This document shows, in pieces, positions 6,446 to 14,142 of a DNA stretch of 47,289 nucleotides. The notes under the pieces are model-generated. The model was not told the origin of the DNA. It did not search any database and was given only the letters and a program-made list of their open reading frames with translations. The first letter of the stretch is position 1; every line of letters begins with the position of its first letter. The position numbers and the translations under genes are program-made. Source of the DNA: a virus; the IMG/VR virus record IMGVR_UViG_3300019889_000022, positions 1 to 47,289 of that record; one strand, written 5' to 3'.

Positions 6446-8031
6446 CGGCGTCCCTCTCTCGGGTCGACGACCCAGGGCCACGGCTGGCCCCAGGTCAGAC
6501 GGTCTGGCCAGTTGCGCTCGTCTCGTGGCCCACGCCAGGCCTTGACGTCGACGACGCGGGTTGCGTCTGGACACGGCCGGCCCTGGTGGATGTCCGTACA
6601 GGTGGCGTCGCCGTGGGGCCGTTCAGCCGGCGCGATGCCGTAGCCGAACTCGGGCCAGCGCAGCAGCAGCGACGACCCGATAGGCCGAACCGAGCGGTTC
6701 TTGCCCTGCTCCCCATGGCCGGCGTGAGCCTCCACGACCAGCGCGCAGTCCACAGTGGTGCGTGCGAGGTCGAGGATGGACGCCGCCCGACGGGCCGCGG
6801 TCTCTTCCTTCATGTCGGCAGCGTGGAGCCGGTAGAACGGGCCAATGATCAGCAGGTCCGGCCGGTGTGCGGTGACGCGCTCGAGCAGCCAGGCCGCGTC
6901 TTCATCGCGGGCAAGGTCGATGCCCTGGGGCTTGTGAATGAGTCGGAGCCCACCCTCGGGGACGTCGCGATCGACGCTGACTGTGGCGTGCGCGAGCGGG
7001 CGGAACTTGCGGCGCGACTGCCGCTCGGAGTTCTCGCAGTCGATCAGCAGCACCTTGCGCGGCGCGACGTGGGCGGCGGAGAACGGGTCGAGGCCGGCGG
7101 CGGCCATGACGGCGAGCTGCCGCACGAACATCGACTTACCGAGGCCCTCGAAGCCGGTCCAGATGAGCCGGTCTCCACGCTCCAGCAGGTCGGGGATCAC
7201 CCAGTCCATGGGCGGGTCGGATGCGCCGATGAACTCCCACAGGTCGGGCGCGAGGTCGGCCTTGGTGGGCTGGTCGCTGTTCCAGGTCTCGACGAGCTTC
7301 TCGATGTCGTGGCCGCGGGTGAAGTGGTCGGTGACGTCCTTGCCCTCGAAGGCCTCGACGATGCGGACGTGCGCGGCTACGTCCGCCAGAGATGCCGCTA
7401 TCTGCCTGCAGTGGGCTTGGCCCGTCTCGTCCCGGTCGGCGATGAGCACGACGTCGGCGTCACGGAGGAACTCGCTGTACTCGTCGCGCCACTTCCCGGC
7501 GCCACCCGCGTTGCAGGTGGCGACGTAGCCGCGGTTCTCCAGGGTGTGGACGTCCTTCTCGCCCTCGCAGACGTAGATGGTGAACCCGTTGCCGACGGCC
7601 TCGATGACCTGCGGAAGTCGGTACAGCACGCGACGGGTGTCTCCGAGGCTCCACGACCAGCCGCCGGTTCCGTCGGGCTTGCGCTGCCGGAACGACTTGG
7701 GCTCGAGCCGGACCACCTGGAACAGCAGCGTGCCCTGTTCGTCGATGTAGGGGTATTCGGCGATGACTTGGTTCGTGGTCTTGGCGGCGCCCTTCACCTT
7801 GGGCTCGTCGAAGAGGTCGGCCATGGTCAGGTTGATCGCGGTGAGGATGTCTTCGGTCTCGCAGTTGGCGTGGCACTTGAGCAGTACCCGGTCTGTGCCG
7901 GCGGTGATGGATAGGGACGGGCTGGAGTCTTCGTGGGCGGGGCAGACGGCCATGCGCTGGCTGGCGTTGCCGCGTGGCGCCTTCCCGGTCGCGGCGGTGA
8001 CCGCATCGGTGATGCGTTCGAATGCGGTCAT
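6442..8031 (-). CDS. DNA primase-helicase (CHC2 zinc finger, Toprim, RecA-like ATPase)
   Basis: A 529-residue replication protein. The N-terminal zinc finger has C30, H33, C53 and C57 (CPAH, CHANC). A Toprim domain follows, with E156 in CEGEKD and D199-D201 in IADRDETG. The C-terminal RecA-like ATPase has Walker A GFEGLGKS (293-300) and Walker B VLLIDCEN (around 327-334), closest in layout to AAA_25/RepA-type helicases. It should unwind the fork and lay primers. The ATG forms TGATG with the upstream initiator gene, so the two are made together. The order initiator then primase-helicase matches a phage replisome-loading pair. Confidence 0.85.
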   Translation of the reverse strand: MTAFERITDAVTAATGKAPRGNASQRMAVCPAHEDSSPSLSITAGTDRVLLKCHANCETEDILTAINLTMADLFDEPKVKGAAKTTNQVIAEYPYIDEQGTLLFQVVRLEPKSFRQRKPDGTGGWSWSLGDTRRVLYRLPQVIEAVGNGFTIYVCEGEKDVHTLENRGYVATCNAGGAGKWRDEYSEFLRDADVVLIADRDETGQAHCRQIAASLADVAAHVRIVEAFEGKDVTDHFTRGHDIEKLVETWNSDQPTKADLAPDLWEFIGASDPPMDWVIPDLLERGDRLIWTGFEGLGKSMFVRQLAVMAAAGLDPFSAAHVAPRKVLLIDCENSERQSRRKFRPLAHATVSVDRDVPEGGLRLIHKPQGIDLARDEDAAWLLERVTAHRPDLLIIGPFYRLHAADMKEETAARRAASILDLARTTVDCALVVEAHAGHGEQGKNRSVRPIGSSLLLRWPEFGYGIAPAERPHGDATCTDIHQGRPCPDATRVVDVKAWRGPRDERNWPDRLTWGQPWPWVVDPREGRR

Positions 8032-8942
8032 CAGTTGTCCCACCAGCCGCCGCCGGCGTTGGGTGCGGTGAAGGTGATCTCGTCGTCCCAGCGTCCTTGG
8101 TTCAACCACGTCTCGGGATGGACAATGAATTGGGGATCGTGATTACCGACCGAATCGGAATAGCGCGCCATTGCGGCGATGATGTGTTCGGGGTCTACTT
8201 CCTTTATCGCGACGTCCCATTTCCGCCGTGCGGCTTTCTTGCCGACGCGGCGAGGAACGGCCTCCCAGAACTTCTCGAACAGTCCATCGGCGTCAGCCGA
8301 TGAGGGAGTCTTTGTTCTTTGGTTGTTAGGTGCAGGTGCAGGTGCAGGAGTAGGGGACCCGTAAACGGACCCCTTAATGGACCCCTTAACGCTAGGGGTC
8401 ACTTTAGGGTAAACGGACCCCTTAATGGACCCGTAAACGGACCCCTTGGGGGCACCCTCGCCGAGGGGATACGTAGCCGGATCGATGGAGGCCTTCGACA
8501 ATATCTGAGTGGCTTTCTCGGATTTCCACCCATGCAATTCCGGCTGATTCACGTGCAGTTTATTGAGCTCGTGAACAACCACCCCCCGCAGCGCTGGGGA
8601 CGCCGTGGCCGCGTGCGCAATAGCAGCCGAGGCAGCCAATTTCGGCTGATTCATTAGGCCGTCATGCTTAATGAATGAGCGAACCAGAACTTCCTCGGTG
8701 CTCTCGTCGACAAGGATGAACAGCTCCCGGATGAGCTCCGACGCCGCGGCCTCTACCTCCTCGACGTCCCACTCGCCCGCGAGAGCCGCGATCCTCGACG
8801 GTCGCCAGTCAGCCACCCCGCACTGGCTGAGCGTCGGGGACGTCAGCAGAAGCATGTACAGGTGTTGGGCAGCTGGCGAGAGGGTCCTCCAATGATCGTC
8901 TGCCCACATGTCGACCCGGATCTGTCCGTACTTACGTGCCAC
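8031..8942 (-). CDS. Replication initiator-like winged-helix protein
   Basis: A 303-residue protein from a GTG start at 8942. The N-terminal 130 residues (KYGQIRVDMWADDHWRTLSP, then AQHLYMLLLTSPTLS and the wHTH body) match phage replication-initiator winged-helix domains. The middle holds repeated G-S-V/I-Y/K tetrapeptides and a PAPAPAP linker. The C-terminal 90 residues (FEKFWEAVPRRVGKKAARRK, then EHIIAAMARY) look like a helicase-loading domain. The tetrapeptides are encoded by 12-bp DNA repeats that may be the origin. AT-richer codons than its neighbours in the middle part. It precedes the primase-helicase. Confidence 0.75.
   Translation of the reverse strand: MARKYGQIRVDMWADDHWRTLSPAAQHLYMLLLTSPTLSQCGVADWRPSRIAALAGEWDVEEVEAAASELIRELFILVDESTEEVLVRSFIKHDGLMNQPKLAASAAIAHAATASPALRGVVVHELNKLHVNQPELHGWKSEKATQILSKASIDPATYPLGEGAPKGSVYGSIKGSVYPKVTPSVKGSIKGSVYGSPTPAPAPAPNNQRTKTPSSADADGLFEKFWEAVPRRVGKKAARRKWDVAIKEVDPEHIIAAMARYSDSVGNHDPQFIVHPETWLNQGRWDDEITFTAPNAGGGWWDN
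8329..8352. repeat. GGTGCA hexamer tandem repeat
   Basis: About four copies of GGTGCA in tandem encode the Pro-Ala linker on the minus strand. It lies directly beside the 12-bp iteron-like repeats. Confidence 0.75.
8364..8447. repeat. Five 12-bp iteron-like repeats, candidate replication origin
   Basis: Consensus AACGGACCCCTT. Copies: 8364-8375 exact, 8376-8387 (AATGGACCCCTT), 8412-8423 exact, 8424-8435 (AATGGACCCGTA), 8436-8447 exact. A diverged unit with an inverted AGGGGTC lies between the two clusters. Both the spacing and the bases are kept, including at third codon positions. Repeats of this kind inside an initiator gene are a known origin layout in other phages. Confidence 0.6.
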
Positions 8943-9475
8943 TAGGCAGCCCTCCCTGTGTTACTCGCTCGAATGAAAGGAAGGTCCCCAGGCCAGTAGA
9001 GAGCGCCACCCGGGGCGATCCAGAACTTGTTGGGCTCCCGCTGCACCCGCAGGTGCCGGCGGCAGCTCCAGGTGCCGTTGTGGTCCATGAATCCGTAGTG
9101 CCCGCACCCGGGGCAGAGGGTCATGACGATGGCCTGCCCGGGGTGCGTCCCTTCCCACTGGGCCGCTTCACCCGGGCCGGCCGGGCGGAGTACGACCACG
9201 AGCCCGGAGGCAGGGTCGAACTCGTCGTAGTTCACAGCCTCCTGTAGCTGCGCTGGCTTCTTGATCCGCTCGTTGTGCGGCCCCTTGACCTCGCACCACA
9301 CGCGCTGAGAGGGCAGGAAGAAGTCAGGCAGGTAGTTCGTCCCGTCGGGCAGCTGCACCGCGACAGGCTCGTACTCCCAGTACCACTCGAGGTGGTCGAA
9401 CGTGGCGGCCCAGTCGGCCTCGAGGCGCGACCGGAACTGGGTCCCGCGGTACCACGTGGGTGTGGCTTGGATCAT
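8942..9475 (-). CDS. PD-(D/E)XK nuclease
   Basis: A 177-residue protein. TQFRSRLEADWAATFDHL supplies the conserved Glu helix, YLPDFFLP the catalytic Asp, and WCEVKG the E-x-K, together the nuclease core of this fold. A later CPGCGHYGF segment and CRRH could hold zinc. Small phage nucleases of this type act in recombination or replication, for example as resolvases. The ATG overlaps the end of the first WhiB gene (ATGA). Confidence 0.8.
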   Translation of the reverse strand: MIQATPTWYRGTQFRSRLEADWAATFDHLEWYWEYEPVAVQLPDGTNYLPDFFLPSQRVWCEVKGPHNERIKKPAQLQEAVNYDEFDPASGLVVVLRPAGPGEAAQWEGTHPGQAIVMTLCPGCGHYGFMDHNGTWSCRRHLRVQREPNKFWIAPGGALYWPGDLPFIRASNTGRAA

Positions 9476-9768
9476 GCGGGCACCTCCTTCCGTCGTTGAC
9501 CCTTAGCCAGCCCGGCCCGCTGCCCAGGCGTGAGCCCACCGCGGATGCCGTGGCGGATCGTGTTCTTGCTGTTGGCCTCCATGCGCATCGCGTCGACCAG
9601 GCAAGCTCGACGTACCGGGCACTCTCGGCAGATCCGCATGGCGGCCTTGCGGGCTGCGGGCTGGCCCGGCGTCGGGAACCACGTGTTGGTATCCATGCCG
9701 CGGCAGACGGCAAAGTCGCGCCAGTCCTGTACCCACTCGGTGCTGGTGGCGTGCGTCGAGCCGGTCAT
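9472..9768 (-). CDS. WhiB-family iron-sulfur transcription factor
   Basis: A 98-residue protein. DFAVCRGMDTNTWFP gives the first Cys, RICRECPVRRAC the other three (C-x2-C-x5-C), and GIRGGLTPGQR the turn before the basic C-terminus (RAGLAKGQRRKE). These are the WhiB signatures for a 4Fe-4S cluster and DNA contact through the sigma factor. It overlaps the second WhiB gene upstream by 4 bases. Phage WhiB proteins are known to modify host sigma-factor activity, sometimes blocking superinfection or cell division. Confidence 0.9.
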   Translation of the reverse strand: MTGSTHATSTEWVQDWRDFAVCRGMDTNTWFPTPGQPAARKAAMRICRECPVRRACLVDAMRMEANSKNTIRHGIRGGLTPGQRAGLAKGQRRKEVPA

Positions 9769-9986
9769 GCCGCGGCCTCCGTCGGGCGCAGTGCGAGACG
9801 TTCGCGGTAGGTCATGCCGGCCCACACGCCGTGCGGCTCGTACCGGCCCGCTTCCTCGCAGGGCAGTCGGACGGGGCAGTCGCGGCAAATTCGCTTGGCC
9901 CGGGCCGGACTTTCGCCCTTGTCCGGGAACCAAAGATCGCCGCCGATCTGGGCGCAGAGGGCGTCGTCCTGCCAGGGGGTGGTCAT
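9765..9986 (-). CDS. Second WhiB-family protein
   Basis: A 73-residue protein with all four cluster cysteines (DALCAQI, RICRDCPVRLPC) and a GVWAGMTYRER turn closer to the classical GVWGG motif than its neighbour. The C-terminal basic tail is short, ending LRPTEAAA, so DNA contact may be weaker than in the first copy. The two genes overlap and share the layout, pointing to tandem duplication or to paired function, for example a heterodimer or antagonism. Confidence 0.9.
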   Translation of the reverse strand: MTTPWQDDALCAQIGGDLWFPDKGESPARAKRICRDCPVRLPCEEAGRYEPHGVWAGMTYRERLALRPTEAAA

Positions 9987-10870
9987 GCGGCGCCGCCCTC
10001 GACTGGCTCACCGGAGCGGCAGCCGTACGGCGAGCAGCCGTCCGGGTCGCCATCCTCGAGCGCGTCAAACACGTCGGTCTGCCGGTCGCTCCACTCGCGG
10101 GCGGTCACGCGGTCGATGGGCGCGATGTCGAGCGGAATGCGTGAGCGGTGCAGGAACGCCTCACCGCTGAGTGGGTTGGCCCCGCCCTTGCGGATGGCCT
10201 TGTCGAACTCCACCGCGTCGGCGAACTCCTCCGGGCTCTCGTCGCGGAGCCGGCGCCACTGGGCGTTGCCGTGGAACGGGCAGCCGATGCACGCGCTCTT
10301 GGCTACCGAGGTCCACCCATGGCTGCGCAGCCACCGATCGCACGCCTTGCGGTCCATGCCCAGTTCGAGCAGCGGGTACCGCTTCCGCACATATGAGACG
10401 CCGCGGTTGTCGTTCACGCGGTGGATCTCGTCCGTTGAGAATCCGATCCACTGCTCGATGACTCGGCCCTTCGGGACACGGCGGAAGTCCGGCGCCTTCG
10501 CGCCCAGCAGCTCGCGGACCTTCCGGTTGATCGGCGCTAGCTTGTACTCGCTGGTGCATTGCCGGCGACCCATGCCGTCCGATCCATCGGGGTTACGGAC
10601 GAAGTACGGGATGCTCGCGTACCGGTGCGCCGGGTCGATGGAGTCGTGGCGCAGATTGCCCTTACTCACCCGGAGCAGCGGGATGCCCGCATCGGCGAGG
10701 ACCGTCTCCAGCAGGTCGAGATGGTCATAGACCCGCTTCGGCTCCCAGCCGGTGTCGGCGAAGATCGCTCCGTCGAGATCCGGGATCTCACCGGCCGCAG
10801 CCATGAGGGCCAGTGCGGTGGACTGGACGCCCGCCCCGAGGCTCAGGAGTCGCAAAGTTGGGTCCGTCAC
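9983..10870 (-). CDS. PAPS-reductase/ATP-pyrophosphatase-like protein
   Basis: A 295-residue protein of the adenine-nucleotide alpha-hydrolase fold. LSLGAGVQSTALAL (residues 9-22) is a variant of the SGG-x-D-S pyrophosphatase loop, and FADTGWEP follows. Cys residues in RRQCTSEYKL and KSACIGCPFH could bind iron-sulfur or zinc, and a C-terminal CSPYGC gives a further pair. True PAPS reductases act in sulfur assimilation, while phage and DNA-modification relatives (DndC-like) act on nucleic acids. The start at 10870 overlaps the upstream gene (ATGA) and is followed by the WhiB genes, so a sulfur or iron-sulfur link is possible. Confidence 0.7.
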   Translation of the reverse strand: MTDPTLRLLSLGAGVQSTALALMAAAGEIPDLDGAIFADTGWEPKRVYDHLDLLETVLADAGIPLLRVSKGNLRHDSIDPAHRYASIPYFVRNPDGSDGMGRRQCTSEYKLAPINRKVRELLGAKAPDFRRVPKGRVIEQWIGFSTDEIHRVNDNRGVSYVRKRYPLLELGMDRKACDRWLRSHGWTSVAKSACIGCPFHGNAQWRRLRDESPEEFADAVEFDKAIRKGGANPLSGEAFLHRSRIPLDIAPIDRVTAREWSDRQTDVFDALEDGDPDGCSPYGCRSGEPVEGGAA

Positions 10871-11202
10871 GTCCCCTCCCCGCCGTCAGCCGCCGACGTG
10901 CCAGCGAGGGCGTCGATGGTTGCGCAGGGGTAGGCGACCCAGCCCGGCCCATGGGAGCACTCCATGCACACCGCGCCGTGAATAGCGTGCTCGAGGGGGT
11001 CGTGGACTCCACGCAGCCGATCGGCAGCAGCCCGCAGCCTCACCACCTCCGCCGCCAGCTCCCGGATCTCGGGAACGTGGTTACGCAGGTGGGCGTACAT
11101 CCGCATCGCGTGCTCGGCGACGAGGGGGTGGGTGTCGCGTGCGGCGAGGAGACGGTCGGTCTCGGCGACCCAGGCGAGGTCGTCAGCGGGTGGGGTGGTC
11201 AT
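10867..11202 (-). CDS. Phage protein, unknown
   Basis: A 111-residue mostly helical protein. The first 70 residues form charged helices (AWVAETDRLLAARDTH and later EIRELAAEVVRLRAAADRLR, a short coiled coil). The C-terminal part holds CMECSHGPGWVAYPC, a possible zinc turn. The ATG at 11202 overlaps the stop of the 46-residue gene. No family recognised. Confidence 0.5.
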   Translation of the reverse strand: MTTPPADDLAWVAETDRLLAARDTHPLVAEHAMRMYAHLRNHVPEIRELAAEVVRLRAAADRLRGVHDPLEHAIHGAVCMECSHGPGWVAYPCATIDALAGTSAADGGEGT

Positions 11203-11339
11203 CGGCGTCTCTTTCTCGGCTTGCATGGCCCGTCGTGGCCGGGGTGGAAGCGGCAGCCGCCGCGCATCGTCGACCAGCGGTACGGCTTCGAGCAGGTAGC
11301 GGGTCGCTGGATGGGCGTGGCCCAAGGTCCGTCAGGCAT
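11199..11339 (-). CDS. 46-residue basic zinc-knuckle protein
   Basis: Reads MPDGPWATPIQRPATCSKPY, then MRGGCRFHPGHDGPCKPRKR and a basic end. C-R-F-H-P-G-H-D-G-P-C resembles the CRRPEGHDGEC of the protein at 4111-4347. The stop overlaps the downstream ATG (ATGA), and the start overlaps the end of the DUF4326-like gene by 8 bases. Function unknown; small and basic enough to bind nucleic acid. Confidence 0.5.
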   Translation of the reverse strand: MPDGPWATPIQRPATCSKPYRWSTMRGGCRFHPGHDGPCKPRKRRR

Positions 11340-11673
11340 CGCTGCCTCCAGCCGCGATGGAAAGCAACACGTCCCCGTGACACGCCTGATCCAGGCGGCA
11401 CCAGCAGGCAAGGTCCTTGCCAGCGAGCTCGTGTCGGATCTGGCCTTCGGGCCGGTCGCTGATCCAGATGCGGAACAGCAGGACGGCGATCTCTCGCGTG
11501 ATGATCGGCTGGTAGCCGTACCAGTTGTCGCTGCCCTTGATGGGCGTTTGGATTTGAGCGAACTCGCCGACGCGGTACGGGTTGCCCCAGTCGGAGCCAC
11601 GCGCCACGATCACGGCGTCGGGGTGGTCGGCGCGCCATGGCCGCTGGCGGGTCATCTGGATGCGGCTAGGCAT
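11332..11673 (-). CDS. DUF4326-family protein
   Basis: A 113-residue protein with the DUF4326 pattern: VARGSDWGNPYRVGEF, a helix, then ELAGKDLACWCRLDQACHGD and VLL at the end. The WGNP and CWC-x-CHGDVL motifs are the most conserved parts of that family. Its biochemical role is unknown; the CxC and CH ligands suggest metal binding. It lies two genes from the DUF2493 (SLOG) protein, and one short ORF separates them. Confidence 0.75.
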   Translation of the reverse strand: MPSRIQMTRQRPWRADHPDAVIVARGSDWGNPYRVGEFAQIQTPIKGSDNWYGYQPIITREIAVLLFRIWISDRPEGQIRHELAGKDLACWCRLDQACHGDVLLSIAAGGSDA

Positions 11674-11857
11674 CGGGCACCACCGACGCGGCCTGGTGGG
11701 CGGCGTGCTCGTCCTCGACGGCGCTCGGGTCGTCTGGCTGCCACTTGCAACCTGAGCCCGAGCACTCCGGGCGTATCGCGTAGCCGACGTACTTGAGCCG
11801 GTGCCGCGCCAGCACCACTTGCGTCACCTGCTCGGGGGTCTGCGGCTGGCCGGTCAC
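11666..11857 (-). CDS. Small phage protein, unknown
   Basis: A 63-residue protein starting MTGQPQTPEQVTQVVLARHR. A CSGSGCKW pair and a final H-x2-H are possible metal ligands. It sits between the DUF4326-like and DUF2493-like genes, overlapping the first by 8 bases and the second by 4. Confidence 0.5.
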   Translation of the reverse strand: MTGQPQTPEQVTQVVLARHRLKYVGYAIRPECSGSGCKWQPDDPSAVEDEHAAHQAASVVPDA

Positions 11858-12225
11858 GAGGCAACCTCCATGACGTCAACCCCGGCCTCTCGGGCGATCC
11901 GCACCATGTGCGCGGTGCCGCGCCCACCGGGGAAGGCGACTACGAGATCGGGTTTGAACTGGGCCAGCATCCGCTGATTGCGGATCGGGCCGGCCGCCTT
12001 GCCGTGGGCCTTCCAGTCGGCGGCGAACTGCCGCGCCACCTTCCCGTTCGCCACCGCGAACCATGCCGCGAGAGCATCGGCCCCAGGCGCGCCACCGTGG
12101 GCGAGTTCGGCGAAGTCCAGGCGCGACAGCACTTCGGAGACGCGCTCGTGGTCGGTGTAGTGGCGGCCACCGCAGACGAGGACGCGCTCGGCGGTCTGCG
12201 GCTGGGGTGTGGTCGGATCAGTCAT
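11854..12225 (-). CDS. DUF2493 (YspA-like SLOG-fold) protein
   Basis: A 123-residue protein. VLVCGGRHYTDHERVSEVL is the Rossmann-like first strand and glycine loop, LAHGGAPGADALAAWFA is the second conserved loop, and LVVAFPGGRGTAHMVRIARE is the C-terminal nucleotide-binding segment. SLOG-fold proteins bind or process NAD-, ADP-ribose- or nucleotide-derived ligands, in some cases as sensors in conflict systems. The stop and start overlap both neighbours. Confidence 0.8.
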   Translation of the reverse strand: MTDPTTPQPQTAERVLVCGGRHYTDHERVSEVLSRLDFAELAHGGAPGADALAAWFAVANGKVARQFAADWKAHGKAAGPIRNQRMLAQFKPDLVVAFPGGRGTAHMVRIAREAGVDVMEVAS

Positions 12226-12445
12226 CGGACACCTCCTGCACGTTGCGCATCGCCCACGGGCCGAGGAACGTCTCGACAATCAGCTCGTCACCGGACACCG
12301 ACAGCGCGTACTGCGCCTTCTCCAGCTCGTGTCGGTAGTGCTCGCGGAACCGGCGCAGCATGTCCGCTCGGCTGTGGCGTCCGTAGTCCATGAAGCCGAT
12401 GCCCTGTGCGCTGCGCGTCCGGTCGGTGGGCCTGATGCCAGTCAT
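12218..12445 (-). CDS. Small phage protein, unknown
   Basis: A 75-residue protein starting MTGIRPTDRTRSAQ. The DYGRHSRADMLRRFREHYRH helix is followed by a strand-rich SVSGDELIVETFLGPWAMRN end. It overlaps the DUF2493 gene by 8 bases and lies 4 bases after the upstream stop. No family recognised. Confidence 0.5.
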   Translation of the reverse strand: MTGIRPTDRTRSAQGIGFMDYGRHSRADMLRRFREHYRHELEKAQYALSVSGDELIVETFLGPWAMRNVQEVSDD

Positions 12446-12449
12446 GCGG

Positions 12450-13046
12450 TCAGCCACGGTCGCCCCCGTCCGGTTGTGCGCCCTCGACAGCGATGCGGAC
12501 GGCCTGCCACAGCTCGTGGTTCGGTGCGTCAGGGTCGGCTGATGCCCACTCGTCCAGCACCGCCCGAACGCGCGCAAGGGCGGCCAGCTCGTCCCGACTC
12601 TCCAACTCCGGGGCCGCAGACTTGGAAGTGGCGGGCGGGACGGCAAGTTCAGTGGGAGCGTCACGTGGATGCTGGTACCGGGTGCAGCGGCCATCGGGGC
12701 GGACAACGCTTCCGCATGCCCGCCAGGTGTCGGACCAACTCGGCCAGATCTCCGCCTGGCAGTGCTCTACGGCCCTGTCAGTTCCATCCCGTGCGACCTG
12801 GGGGCGACTCAGCGCTGGTGCGGGCGGGGCGACGACGGTAGGAGACTCGATCGCGTCGGCTGCGTCGTTGATCAGCTTCACGATGGTGGCGCGGAGATTC
12901 GACCCGAACGGCTTGTAGAACTCCGCGAGCTCCTTCGCGGCCTCACGTAGGTAGGAGGCGTCGGCCTCGTCGCGGGTCAGGTGGTCAGGTCCGTACGGGA
13001 TCGTCGGGCGCGGGATGGTGATCTCGTCACGCGTGGGGGCGTTCAC
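12450..13046 (-). CDS. Phage protein, unknown
   Basis: A 198-residue protein from a GTG start whose codon overlaps the upstream TGA (GTGA). A helical N-terminal half (SYLREAAKELAEFYKPFGSN) is followed by a Pro-rich linker and C-terminal helices ending near WQAVRIAVEGAQ. CQAEIW, CGS and C-T-R-Y are isolated. No recognisable domain. Confidence 0.5.
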   Translation of the reverse strand: MNAPTRDEITIPRPTIPYGPDHLTRDEADASYLREAAKELAEFYKPFGSNLRATIVKLINDAADAIESPTVVAPPAPALSRPQVARDGTDRAVEHCQAEIWPSWSDTWRACGSVVRPDGRCTRYQHPRDAPTELAVPPATSKSAAPELESRDELAALARVRAVLDEWASADPDAPNHELWQAVRIAVEGAQPDGGDRG

Positions 13047-13606
13047 TCCGCGCCGCCCGTCCGGACACCCTGACCGGCGGCCCACTCGCGGACGATTCGG
13101 ATGGCCTCATAGATGCCGCTGTTGAATCCGTCCTGGTACGCGCCGTCAGGCTGCTGCACCGGCCGTTTCTGTAGCTGCACGACGAGGCCGCCGTCCGCCT
13201 CGATCAGCTCTTCGACGCTCTCCGCCGTGAGCGGCTTCGGGTCCGGGGTGAAGTCGGTGACGTCAGCGTCCTGGTGGACGAACCCGGCAACCCTCGTGGC
13301 CGAGAACCACTCGCCGTCTTCGTCGCGCTTCATCACCCGCACGCCCTCGACTCCCCGCACGGTCGCGGTGCCGGTGACGCCAGGCTCGTAGGTGGGGACG
13401 GGGCGCGGCTTGCGGTGGATGGTGGGATCGAGAGACCTCACGACCAGGGAGCCGCCCTCTGTAGTCAGCCACGACCCGGTACCGCTGAGCACTGCAGCGG
13501 CGCCGGTCCGGTGCTGCTGTAGGCCGAGCCAGTTGAACGTCACCTCCAGCTCGTCGCCCTCGCGGATCTGGTCGAACGAGATGGGGCCTTCGGTGTAGTC
13601 GCTCAT
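13043..13606 (-). CDS. Phage protein, beta-rich, unknown
   Basis: A 187-residue protein. The first 120 residues look like two small barrels (ISFDQIREGDELEVTFNWLG and a later GTATVRGVEGVRVMKRDEDG). The C-terminal part is helical (DGFNSGIYEAIRIVREWAAG). Starts and stops overlap both neighbours. Possibly nucleic-acid-binding; not recognised. Confidence 0.5.
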   Translation of the reverse strand: MSDYTEGPISFDQIREGDELEVTFNWLGLQQHRTGAAAVLSGTGSWLTTEGGSLVVRSLDPTIHRKPRPVPTYEPGVTGTATVRGVEGVRVMKRDEDGEWFSATRVAGFVHQDADVTDFTPDPKPLTAESVEELIEADGGLVVQLQKRPVQQPDGAYQDGFNSGIYEAIRIVREWAAGQGVRTGGAE

Positions 13607-14142
13607 GCGGTCACCACGCGAACGCCAGCGTCATACATGCTCTCGGCCCACTCGTAGAACGGTCCGGGCGTCGAGTTGTTGTTGATTGCCCTACGCAGGT
13701 CTTCGAGACCCCTGGCGCGCTCCTCGGCGTCCTCGTCCGCCTTGGCCTTCGCTGCGGCGTCACGGGCCTCGATGTGGCGGGCGATGGCGATGTGCCCGTG
13801 AGCGAACTTCAGCGCATCTTCGGCCGTGACGTAATCCGGTACCGAGACCGGTCCACCCGTGACGCCCTTGCCCTCGTAACCGTCGAAGGCATCGGGAAGC
13901 TCGTCCTCGTACACGATGGCCGCGATCTCACGACCCGGCCACACCTTGACCCCAGAAGTGGGCAGGTCTTCGCCGCTCACCATCTTCGGAGGGTTGGCGA
14001 ACTGCTCGGCCACCTCGGGCGCGTACTTCCGCAGAGCGTCGAACCACGACCAGCCCTCCAGTGCCGGGAGGGTGTCGTTTCCGACGTACTCCACGGTCAG
14101 GCGGATGGCCTCGGTCAGCTCGCGAATCTCAGGCGTGGTCAT
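13603..14142 (-). CDS. Phage protein, unknown
   Basis: A 179-residue acidic protein. TPEIRELTEAIRLTVEYVGN is an N-terminal helix, the middle reads VSVPDYVTAEDALKFAHGHI, and a 30-residue charged helix (EARDAAAKAKADEDAEERAR) precedes the end. The start at 14142 forms TGATG with the upstream stop. No family recognised. Confidence 0.5.
   Translation of the reverse strand: MTTPEIRELTEAIRLTVEYVGNDTLPALEGWSWFDALRKYAPEVAEQFANPPKMVSGEDLPTSGVKVWPGREIAAIVYEDELPDAFDGYEGKGVTGGPVSVPDYVTAEDALKFAHGHIAIARHIEARDAAAKAKADEDAEERARGLEDLRRAINNNSTPGPFYEWAESMYDAGVRVVTA

Noticed and set aside
6424-7914. Rightward 496-residue ORF
   Set aside because: It lies wholly opposite the primase-helicase, which carries clear catalytic motifs in the other strand. 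It is an antisense frame.
8361-8447. CRISPR array
   Set aside because: The units are 12 bp in near-perfect tandem with no unique spacers, so it is an iteron-like or coding repeat.
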